Source: Coffea arabica (lineage: Eukaryota > Streptophyta > Magnoliopsida > Gentianales > Rubiaceae). From it: a DNA stretch of 64,000 nucleotides. The translations under genes and the position numbers were made by a program. The DNA is taken from contig NC_092320.1 of NCBI RefSeq assembly GCF_036785885.1, forward strand, positions 12,277,557-12,341,556, read 5' to 3'. Under the pieces are notes generated by a model that had not been told where the DNA came from, searched no databases, and was given only the letters and a program-made list of their open reading frames with translations. Positions 23,346-34,300 of this stretch are shown here, piece by piece. The first letter of the stretch is position 1; each line of letters starts with the position of its first letter.

Positions 23346-23354
23346 GCTGTCAAG

Positions 23355-25763
23355 TCCATGAATAAGATGATCTTTGCCCTAAACTTAGCTGCTAGAAGGA
23401 AAGTTCATGATTTCCATGCACGGCTCAAAATTCTTTTTTATTTTTAATTTTTTTTGGCTTATCCAAGGAGAGAAATAGCAAGGCCACTAAGACAGAGATG
23501 ATTTCTGACAAGTACGTTTTGGTGATCTATTACACGGAAAATTATAGTCCATTCACATGCTGACTCGGGATGAAGAATGGAGAAAAACAACCACCAAAGG
23601 CTTAATAATAATTGAATCCCAGAAAGAGAAGAAAAGAAATTGCAAATAAAAGAATATCAAAGCCTTAGATATCATATATGTTTCCCTTGATATATGCTGT
23701 TGCTTCTTCTTGCCTACCGGAATGGACAATATTTATTGATCGGTACAACCTGAAAGGATATTTAAGGACAGATCATCTCCAAACCTTTTTTGTTCCATTC
23801 CACAAGAAAGTTTGACTGTGGTAATTACTAAAACAAAAACAACAAAAGCAAAAAATGGGGCCGCCACTAATAAAAGAACCTTGAAAGATGTGATAAAACA
23901 AGTGGAGGAGCAAGAGTTACTAGCAACCTTCGTGAGTTAATTAACCGGAATTAATTTGAAGTATAGAACATGTGAGGTCACCTTACTACGTTAAACAATA
24001 ACGTTTCAGAATTAGTCTTTTTTTTTTTCTGCAAAATCTAGCAAAGAAGACACCGGAATTGCCACGATTCCAGAGTCCAGAAACCGGAAAAGAAATTTCT
24101 TCATTTGTATCGAACCAGAGTGTATATATGCTTTTTCTTCCTTGATAGCTTATTGGCTTACTTGTCTAGCCTCAAAGAGATTGCATTCGATGATGACTGG
24201 TGTTGTACAGAAAACTACCCCATGCCTTACATGTTTACGAACCATCTAATTATATCATACAATCATAGTGACCTATCTGTACATGCTCAATTATAAATGA
24301 ACTTGCAACGACTTTAACAGCAATAATAAATTGAAAAATGTGTCAAATTCAAGTATACATATGATCCTGACCGCTGCTCATGAATCATCATAACAAGCAA
24401 GTGCATTGGAGATTCTCTACTTGGTACGTCTTGGCTTTAGAATAGAAATTTCTGAACATTTTTACGGAACTCTTTTGTGATCTTTTAATAATAACATTCA
24501 AGATTAATTGATAACTTTCTGAATATCTAACCCTGGTATACTTTTCCATCCTTATATTGGTATTAGCTAGTGGACAATATTGTACGTACAGTCATGGGTA
24601 AAATGGCTTAATTAGTTCCATTTCACCATGGTTGCAGTTTAGCCAGAAGGCAGGCATCGCGTAGAAAACATTAGAGATTTGTATCGTTTTGGTTTCTATA
24701 GTATACATTCTTTTTTCGAACGATTTCCCTCGCTTGAGTAAGCTCACTTTGAATCAGGTGACTTGACAATTTGTTACTTATCGAGATCGAACTGGACTGA
24801 TCTGAAATCACGCATTTGAAACTAGGGAAGAAAGAGAAAGAAAAGGAAAAAGATGCCTTCGAATTTTACAATTCAGGTAGACCCACATCAATGCAGGCGG
24901 AATTAAACCGCAGATCCGTTGTTTGACAATAAAGACGGCTAAAAAGGGTGGCGTTGGGTGGTCGGGAGCAGATATGCATGCATGTCGCGGCTTGCTATGA
25001 ACCAGGAATGTCGGCTAATACATTATTGCAATTGCATTCCCAAATTGGTCAGAGAAGATTCCAGCTTGACGTCTAGAGTGAGGGCAGGCATTTATTTTCC
25101 TATGCCAGTCCTCCTGCTCCTGTCGTTAGGGCATAGGACCTAGTAGTTCAAATACTAGGACTTTAGATTAGACATTTAAAAGACTTGGGAGTAATATTAT
25201 TCAGGCCTCTTCTGCTTTCTAGTCCTCTAATTTAGTGCCAATCTTACCAGTTTTTCCAGCCGGGCATTTATGTCTAGAGCATTAGTTTTTTACGCTAGGC
25301 CACGACACTCATCCTAGCTCTACCAAGCCCGCCACTGCTGCTTCACTCTTTCTTGCAAGGTTGCCTAGCTTTTATTCTGTGCTCGAATCTTCATTGGTTT
25401 TAGATGGCCTAGTAATTTTCAAAATTTTTTTTAAAAAAAATTTCTGTAGTTTGGGGGAATGAGCAATTCTTATATTATTTACTTGAGTTGCAATTCCGTT
25501 AATTTATTTGTGAGAAGATTGTCGAGAGAGAGATGCCTTTGATTAAACATGGAGATGCTTTAGACTCGTGGTTGCAATATCTGGACGTATTGCAAAATTT
25601 TCAATAATATTTAGACGCCAACAACTGCATTAGTTAATTCTCATGACATGATCATCACAAACACAAAAGAATTCCTATAGCAATTAGAAGTGATACCAAT
25701 AACCAAAAACTTCTCTTTTCTATGACAATCAATCATTGCTCAACTTGACAGTGTGTGAATCCT
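23355..25763. other. Intergenic, no gene seen
   Basis: About 2.4 kb between the IAA33-like gene and the 3' end of the phosphatase gene. Contains poly-T and poly-A tracts (about 23429-23457, 24017-24029, 25418-25440) and only short frames without recognisable domains. Confidence 0.5.
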
Positions 25764-28700
25764 TCAGTTTTCAAATGGAGGCAGCCCCCAATCTTTGGGG
25801 TTGAAATCCAGTAGGGAACTCAGAACCTGATCAGCAATTTCATGATATGAGTTGTCCAACCTAGGATCAGGAACCATAACAACAGACCTGCAATGATTTG
25901 TAAACAAACTTAACCCACAGAATCTCATGCCATGTTGTACAAGCATTATTCCAACTTTTGTTTACTACATCCACAGATTATAGGGGGAAGTAATGAGGAC
26001 TTACATCCCAGCATTTTTAGCTGCAAGGACACCAGAAGGAGCATCTTCAAAGACGAGTATGTTATGAGGATCAATAGGTCCGCCCTGTCCATATGCAAAT
26101 TGATGATCCAATTACAACACTTTCTTGTTGCAACATAAGAAAGCAGTGACAGAAATTCACCAACACAGGATGCAACCTTAGCTTTTGCCTTTTAGGTACT
26201 AACTAAAATTTTGTCTCACAGTACCTCAAATCTTCTAGCTGCAGCAAGGAATCCATCAGGTGAGGGTTTGCCTTGTTTTACTTCAGGATCGTCACCAAGA
26301 ACAATATGATGCATCAGTGAAAAAAGTTCACCATGCCTTCGTGTTTTCAACTCAAAATGCCGTCTGTGAGAACTGTAACCAGATTCAAGAGGATTGCTGA
26401 GTCTCCACATTTTAACACTTGAAATTGCAGATTATAATGCATAAAGACAACATCCAAAGATCTAAAAGCTTAGATCATCAGTTATGTGAATGTGACTCAA
26501 AATCTGAACAAGACAAGAAGAATGAAGGTCAAAGTATTGTACCCTGTTGCAACACATATTGGTACTCCATTTGCATGGAGGTGCCTAATCAAGCGGCTGG
26601 CTCCTAAGATCATACGAAAGAAAAAGTTAAAACAATGAAATAAGAGCATGTAACTGAAAGCTTTAGAACAATAAACTAATTATTACCCAAAGAAAAAGTA
26701 ACTAAAAAAAAAAAAGAGGAAGACTCCAAGATGACAAAACCATTCTTGAACTATTTAAAAAGGTCAGCTGCCAATTCACTTCCCAGTTTGGAAAGTAACC
26801 AACATCCAGAACCCAATAGAACTACATTCAATAAAATTCCAAGGTGGAAGGAGGAGAATTTAAGAAGAAGAATGAGCAGACTCCAAGATAAAGGGTGTAC
26901 TCCACCATCTACTAAACAAATACAGAATAGCAAGCACAGGAACCAAATTTCGGAACCTGAAACTTGAAATTTCCATTTTAAGATTAAAAAGGGTAAAAAT
27001 GGACAATCCCTTCAGGAAAAAAGCTACAATCACACACAGCAAAATGACCTGAGTATTAGAAATGCAAAGGAGATTTGCAATTAAATTGGTGTTAGGACGT
27101 TTCATCATTTTATCTGCAATTCTCAGGATCATTCCATAAACTAACGAATCACCAAATAAGAAACTCAGAAAACATGATTTTGTACATTTTTTTTCATCTT
27201 GACATGAATATTTCGTTGAAGTTCAGTAGACATCTTTTTACTTATTTTGCAGATCTATCTCAGAACATACTCTCAAAATCCATTAGAAACTTTGGCACAC
27301 AACAGACTTGTATTTCCATGTCAAAAGGAATGGAAACAGCTATTGATGAGAATCACATCAAACTGCTGTCAACGGTCGCTAAAATAACTTTATCTCATGA
27401 TTTCCTCGGTAAGTGCTTTCAAACTGACATGTAGGAAGGCTTTCCACAGATTCGAGTGTCCCATGTAAGGGAGTAGTACTCCCCTTCTTCTTGATCTTTT
27501 CATGATACTCTCTCGTATGTGTTTCCCTCTAAAAAAAAAAAAACTGACATGTAGGAACCCAGATGCAAGATTCTCATGCCGACTCTGACATCTAGCATAT
27601 GAGAGCAAGAACCAGGAGTATACAGGGAAAAAGTTTAGGTGCAAAATAATGTAGAGTATATTACGTGTTGGAAATACAAAAATACCTGGCATGAGTTCGC
27701 TAGTTGGAAACATGTCCCGCAGCATATCCTCTCTTTGCACAAGGAAATCTTCAGCTGTCAGCTTATCGTTAATACCAGTCTCTTCAACAAATACTCGAGC
27801 AGCTTCAATTGCCTTCTTACCCATCATTTTTGCCTTCAAAGACCAATCAAAAGTCTTGTTGTATCTTGCAAGTATAGTCTCCTGCACCTCTGTATAGAAT
27901 TTTTCTGTATCTGTAGCAATCTAGAAACTGAATAAGTTTGTTTCTTCACCAATTAAATATCTCTAAGTACCCATTAAGACAAAGATCACTACAATCATCC
28001 TCAGATCTAAGAATGGAAAGTAAAAAGATCCAAGGAAACTAAATCTTCCTGACCTAAGATCCTTTCAGATATTTCAGCACCAGCTTCCAATGCATAAATA
28101 AGCACCAATTCAAGGAAGACATATTCAGGTCTTATTTTATATAAAATTGGACATAATCAGTATTATCAGGGAAAATTAAAAAAAAAATGCTTAAAGTATC
28201 ATAAAAGAAGAAATAAATCCAAAGCCCTGATCCACCGGAGTATGCTAGGGATTTTGATTGCTATGGCTTGCAAAAGTCTGTTCTTGGTGAAGGATTGAAA
28301 ATATAAATATCAATAACAATTGTTAACAATACATCATGAGGCTAAAAAGAAAGGGACAAGTTAGTATTTTAAATACCATCTAAAAGTTCTGTGCAAGTGT
28401 GCTTCAAATCCTCTCCTTCAATATTTTGATAAGCAACTGCACAAATCCACCTCAAGACATTTTCAGAAAGAAATTGCATATTAAAAGGTACACGAGGCAT
28501 AGAAGAGCACCCAAGGATGTAAAAAGACACAGATTCAATAGTTTGTGAACTGAAATTAACACACTGCAAAGTGGGATAGATCCGCACACTACTCCAATCC
28601 ACAGGAAGATTGCTAAACCAACACTCTGTTCCTCTCCTATAATTTTTAGGCTTCACAAAGTACCACAATATATGGACTATAGAAAATCAGGTGGTCCATA

Positions 28701-29391
28701 CATGTGTATCTGCCAATCAAACTTGCAAAATTCATTGTATCTTTCACGAGAATGCTTTTGCAAAACCTCAGTCTCAATCCTTTTCCCATGAAAGTCCTAA
28801 GCTACAAGAACCACAGGCGTTATAATGAATTTTAAGAACAAGCCAACAGCTATTGATCCCAAGTATTTGTCAATTATTTGCTTACTCCTCCAAGGAGAAA
28901 AAGTGTCACCCCAAACTTACCCTGCCAGCATCAATTGTCATATAGGACCCACATTGGTAAAATTACAACAGCTAAGTATACAGCATTAAGTATGATTTTG
29001 GTCCAAAAACATATAAACTTAACGAACAATTAAGCTTCTCCACCAGTTATGGAGAGTATTAACGTTAAGCTACTCAAGAAATTATCTTTTTGCTGTTTAT
29101 TTCGCGCGTTAATTGACGAACAAACCAACGAAAAAAGGCAATTCAATTACAGGGCATGAACAGTTTAAGGCTTTAAGCCAAAAGCTCAGGATGCTAGGAC
29201 AAATCTGTCCAAAAAAAACTTATGGGATTCAATACTTAATCGCATTAAACTCTATACAAGTAGTGACTTTGTCAGCGAGAAATAAATATACCTAGTAAAA
29301 GGCCATCCATGTCGAAGATGACATGAGTTACTGAGCCTTTTCTTTGAGAGCTAGAAGAGTCAACTTCACTGCCTCCATTGATATTCACCAT
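25764..29391 (-). CDS. GPP: HAD-superfamily glycerol-3-phosphatase-like hydrolase, 245 aa
   Basis: A cytosolic-type HAD phosphatase of the plant GPP/GS1 family, related to yeast DL-glycerol-3-phosphatase. Six exons in gene order: 29391-29292, 27910-27686, 26603-26543, 26372-26225, 26084-26005, 25887-25764, joining in phase to 738 nt. HAD motif I is [10 protein letters not shown] with nucleophile D27 and acid D29. Motif II is the ATGS stretch at about 127-130, motif III Lys is K164 (GKPSP), and motif IV is FEDAPSG with E191/D192. A helical cap region occupies about 40-110, the usual position for cap subfamily I. No transit peptide is evident. The exact substrate cannot be told from sequence; relatives hydrolyse glycerol-3-phosphate or other small sugar phosphates. 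Intron 2 carries a SINE-like insertion. Confidence 0.9.
27438..27540 (+). mobile_element. 5'-truncated SINE-like insertion in intron 2 of the phosphatase gene
   Basis: A 103-bp block ending in an A-tract lies between two identical 17-bp direct repeats, AAACTGACATGTAGGAA at 27421-27437 and 27541-27557. A long target duplication with a 3' A tail is the signature of LINE-machinery retroposition. Near the 5' side GATTCGAGTGTCC resembles a tRNA-type B box (GGTTCGANTCC), so a truncated SINE is the simplest reading. It points away from the host gene's transcription. Confidence 0.65.
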
Positions 29392-29615
29392 TGTCAGATT
29401 TGCTTGTTTGCTTTGACCCCAACCACAGATCTTGAGAGCACACAGGCAGTGTCAGTATGCCGTTTTTCTGGGGGCTTTTACAGCCTTAGATGAAAATTGC
29501 TGCTGATTTTTTCTGTTCGTTTTCCGTTTTCAATTGGCTATTTTCATATTGTGAATTTACAATAATGTCCCCATAAGGCAACTTATTTGCCCCCCTCAAT
29601 GTTTGGAGTTAACAA
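29392..29615 (-). promoter_or_regulatory. Upstream region of the phosphatase gene
   Basis: Short 5' flank of the minus-strand phosphatase gene. No unambiguous TATA box could be chosen. It is followed upstream by a transposon-like block, so the promoter is either short or partly transposon-derived (inference). Confidence 0.3.
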
Positions 29616-29619
29616 ATCT

Positions 29620-30340
29620 TTTTCTACAGTATCCACAATGGTTTAAACTCTTTAGAGTGTAATTCACATGCCACGTTAATATTCTACTTTCTCCTTTTTT
29701 ATTACACTTTCACTCATAATGGATTACACTCCACAAGCTGTAATAGCATGGGTTCACAACTAAATCAAATATTTATTTTAATAATGCATAACTCATATCC
29801 CATAAATAAATAAAGTAATTTTTAAAAATAATTTTGTTATTTTTAAAAAATAAAGTATTAACTTTCATTAAATTTGGAAAATTTTGGGGGATTTGATTTT
29901 GTGAGGATGATGAATTTTCTATATACTGAGCATTTAACATATTTGTAAAACTACTAAAATTTTCATCCATAATCACAAAATATTGAAATTTTAAAAAATT
30001 GTGCACAAAGGTTGAGGAAAATGAGTGAGAGAGTAAAAGAAATAATAGAGTAGAATAGTGGGAAATGAAAAAAAAAGAGTGTGTTGTGTGTTTATATAGA
30101 GAATTAAAAATTTAAAATATGACTGTTGGAAAAAATGAACGTTGAAACCTTCAAGTTTGCTGGGCAAAATTTTGTCAGACTGCTAAATTTTGTAATGGGT
30201 GGCCTATCCATTACACGCATCATTCTGATGATGCGTGTAATGGGTATTACACGGTCACAATGGATGGCAGTATAATGAACCTATATTTTGTCATGCATTG
30301 CACTCCTTATTATCCTCCGTTGGAGATGCTCTAATGGTAA
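29620..30340. mobile_element. PIF/Harbinger-like non-autonomous remnant
   Basis: The right end, read on the minus strand, begins TTAGAGCATCTCCAACGGAGG, a form common to plant PIF/Harbinger-related MITEs; the left edge ACAGTATCCACAATGG is a weak inverted match. A 77-residue minus-strand frame at 29773-30006 has the Asn/Phe/Gln/Ser-rich character (MDENFSSFTNMLN, NQIPQNFPN) of the N-terminal part of the ORF1 protein of such elements. That frame is only a fragment and no transposase is present. A perfect hairpin sits near the right end. Confidence 0.45.
30208..30243. repeat. Perfect 16-bp stem, 4-base loop hairpin
   Basis: CCATTACACGCATCAT (30208-30223), loop TCTG, then its exact inverted copy (30228-30243). 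TGTAATGGGT occurs again just upstream (30191-30200) and TGGGTATTACAC just downstream, so the hairpin is part of a larger inverted pattern within the transposon remnant. Confidence 0.8.
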
Positions 30341-31355
30341 GTTTTTAGAGAACTGGTGAGATTTATATAACAAAATAAAAAACTTTAAAAAGCTTATTCA
30401 TTTTGTTATATGTTAATATGAGGTTCTCTTGCATTAATATAAATCTTCATTTTTAGATACAAATTTTCAGCTAGTCATAATTGGTCATATGCTGATACGA
30501 AATTCTCTTACAAAATAAATGTCATTCGTATTTTGTTGTAATACAAAACACAGGAGTTCAAATTCTTGAAGTTTCAATATTAATCACTAAATCAAGACTT
30601 CATCGGCTTTTGCTATGTAGTTATGAGTTATCTTTGAAGCAAAAGATCTATCCTCGTAATTCTCAGTTTCAGAAAGAAAACTTTGCATTTGGTTCATGGG
30701 CTTTTTTTAAAAAAAATTTTTATTTTGGTCATTTGGATGCCGTTATGTGAACTTCTAAGGAAACTTTCATGTGGAGATCAAGGCTCAACACCATTCCCGG
30801 CCATATTGAAAGGGAATCCTTGTGATATATCAGGTTTCAACCAACGATTCTTCCTTTATTCCTCAGCGTTAGGAAGAACATGAGTGCATTCTACACCTGA
30901 ATGAAGCATTAGGAAGAAGAATATGTTATCTGCCACGAAGGCAAAGGCCCCAGCAAAGCCGTACAAAAGCTGGGTCATTTGAATTTTGAGGTCGAGTTCA
31001 GTTCACTTATTTTGAGGTGGGTCAAGTTCAAACTTCAACCGTGTCAACTCCACTGCACCACCGGGGAAAAAAAAAAGGTCGGATAGTTCCTGCAGTCTAG
31101 TACTTGCCTAAGAGTTGAATATTACCAAACTGGATCAAAGGGGGAAAAAAGTCAAAATTTATTGATGGTGTTGAAATTTAATACTAACAAAAAGAGGACA
31201 AGGGGGAGCTGAAGGAGATTATGCCATTGCATATTTGCATCTCCCAGTAACTGCACCGCATTACAAAATTTGGAAGTAACAATTCTAGTATCACAGTATC
31301 AAGCAAACTCTACTACTTCTCCTCCTGCTTATACTCGGTATAATTAGTAGCCTTT
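30341..31355. other. Intergenic, no gene seen
   Basis: Spacer between the Harbinger-like remnant and the 3' end of the KAS III gene. AT-rich with short frames only; the last few hundred bases probably hold the KAS III 3' UTR. Confidence 0.5.
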
Positions 31356-34300
31356 TCATCCCCATCTCACAATAGCAGAACCCCAGGTAAGGCCAGCCCC
31401 AAACCCAGCAGCTGCAATTGTATGGCCAGCCTGCACCTTGCCGCTTCGAACGGCTTCATCTAATGCTAATGGAATGGATGCAGCACTTGTGTTGCCATAG
31501 TTGCACAAATTGGATATGACACGTTCAGATGGCATCTCTAAACGTGATGCAACTGCGTCAATAATCCTTTGGTTTGCCTGCACATAAAACAGTACCACTT
31601 CAAGGAGTTACACGGTTAGCCTCCATGAGAGATGGACCTTGAGGATCCATTTACTTGCGCTAATCGGGAAAAAGATGAACCTTCATCAAGATTTCTACTC
31701 CAAATATGATGATGCTTATTCGAACTGTATGAAAGTGACACCACAATCAAGACTGCTAAACGTATACAAACGCCAAGCTGTTTCTGAAGCTACTATGTAC
31801 TCAACCAGACAACTGCTGGAATCTAAGAAGATGAAGTTATGACTTTCTTGTAATAGTGGGGACATCATACGAAAGATTCAAAGATCAGTGAGAAGGACAT
31901 CCACTTTAATGACATCTTTTGTATCTTATATTCCATACCTGATGAAGCAACAACCAGTCAATGCTGGATCCTGAGAGACCTGCTTTCTCCAGTGCGGATT
32001 CAATTGACTGTGGCACAGCGCGACAAGCAAATCGGAATACTTCTTTGCCATTCATTTGGATACAGGAATATGAGGAAATTTTGGGGGAAAATCCTAGGAC
32101 TGAACCATTTGAACCCAATGCATGATCCACTTCATTTCCTTTGATCGAAGCATTTAAGTGCCTGCAAAAGGCAGATTCTATTAAATGCTCATTAAGAATT
32201 GAAATGGGATATATTTCTCAAATAGAAGATATACACACCTTTGACCATCACCATCACTATGCATGTCGAAGGCAAATAAACCATCTTCTTCACCATCACA
32301 GGCCTACAAATATGTGTCAACATTAACATGGATGCAAAAGTTTAAGCCAGTACATCACTGACAAACAGTTTTTAAAGCAGTAACGGTTTTGATAGAAGTA
32401 TATTTTAAAACAAAAAAAAAAAAGTCGAAGAAGAAGAAGAAAAAGAGGTGCAGAATTGCTGCTTCTGGATAGCAAAAGCATCTCACACTCATGAAGGCAC
32501 ATAGCTTAGCTTGAGAGGGTCTGATCTAAATTTCATCTTCCCAAACCCACAGTACAAGAAAAAAAAGGTAGAGAAGCAGAATAAATAGCTAAGAGAACAT
32601 CCACAGAGTCAAACTTCCTTCACTCAATTATGTCAGACGGTGGCACTAAGTCCGATCATATATACTGTCTCCTTGATGCAAGTTTGTGCACAAGCCTGAC
32701 AACAGGCAAGACGCAAAAAATCATGTTGACCATTGTACGATTTGGTTGAAGAAAAGGAACACACGGCAACCACAATTATATGCCTGCCAAGTTCCATGAT
32801 GGAGAGAAAGGAAAATGGCCAAAAAGGATACAGGATCAGCAGCATACTGAAACAAATTCTCCAGGAAGGTTGTGAGGTGGTTTTCCTATATTTGAAGAGT
32901 CTCTGGTGTGTATTCTCCCGCTCAAGAGTAATAGCAAGCTACTGCTTGTGTTTTCCTTTATAGATCGCACATCTTGTGTTGCAAGGGCATAGATACCACT
33001 AAACGAACAATTGCTAAACTCTTGCTTATGTTTGAACAGACAAGGACATCTACAGCTCAAAAATCCCAAGGTCAACTAAACCATCAGTACATATCATATA
33101 TTTGTTTCCTAAGTACATCCTCAAAATTTTCTCACAGGCCCAGAAAGGTTATGGTCTGTTTGCAATTCTTTAGGTGGAACAAACTAAGGTTAACTATGAC
33201 ATTAGGCAGTTCAGGTAAAATAATTGATGACTTACCTTGAGCATAACACTACCAAAACAATTGCTTCTCAATTATTTTAGAAGTTACCATAGTGTCTCTC
33301 TGTCAAGACAGCCAAGTTAGAACTTCTAGACCATCAGTTTAGATCATATTCATGCCCTAAGCAGCTCTCAACAATCTCTAAATAGTCCCAGAAAAATTAG
33401 GGTTTGTTTGCATTTCACTTAGGTGGAAATAACTAAAATCAAGATTGGCATTTAAAAGAAATCCGGTAAGATCTTTCCAAATTCACCTTTCATGGTACCT
33501 AGTTCCAGAAACATTAAATCACTACCTGTACTAACACGGCACCAGCAGCATCACCAAAGAGAATACAAGTCCCTCTGTCAGTCCAGTCAACATACCGAGA
33601 AAGAGCATCAGCTCCAATGACAAGAACGTTGTTAAAGCCTCCACCTGTGCGATAATGGAGCAGTGTCAAATATCAAATAATGTCTCTGCAAACAACATAC
33701 TCCGGTACAAAAATTAAATTGTATTCACCTCTAATGTAGCAAGCGGCTGAAACAAGGCCCAGCACAAATCCACTACATGCAGCCGTGATATCATAAGCCA
33801 ACGGATTATTTTTGCAGCCAAGTGCTTTTTGGATCTGATAAATAAAAGCAATCATCAATTAGCTTTCAGACTTCATTTGCTAATGGGAATGTATGTGTAT
33901 AATCATAAACGTCATAATCAAAGTTGGAAGCAGGATGAGAAAAGTTTATTCTGGTGAAAGATAAACCAAAGTCTTTTATATTTGAGAAGTCAAATTGATG
34001 CCAATTGCAACAAAAATGCTACACAGCTCAAATCTTAAGAACACAAAAAATAAGATACCTCAGACTGGGAATCCCAATGTTGCATTATGCATTTAATGTA
34101 AAATTAGATATTTACAAGGCCATACTCAGTGGTCTCAGTGGTGTTCTGCAGACTAGAATTTTTCAAGATCATTATGTTTTCAGAGACCACTGCAATCATT
34201 TTCCCCATTTTGGAAGATGCTACACCAGAAATTATTTAGAAATTAGTTTTTTTCAAACTCATACCTGTGGAGCACTGCCAAAGAGATCCTCTGGAGTTGA

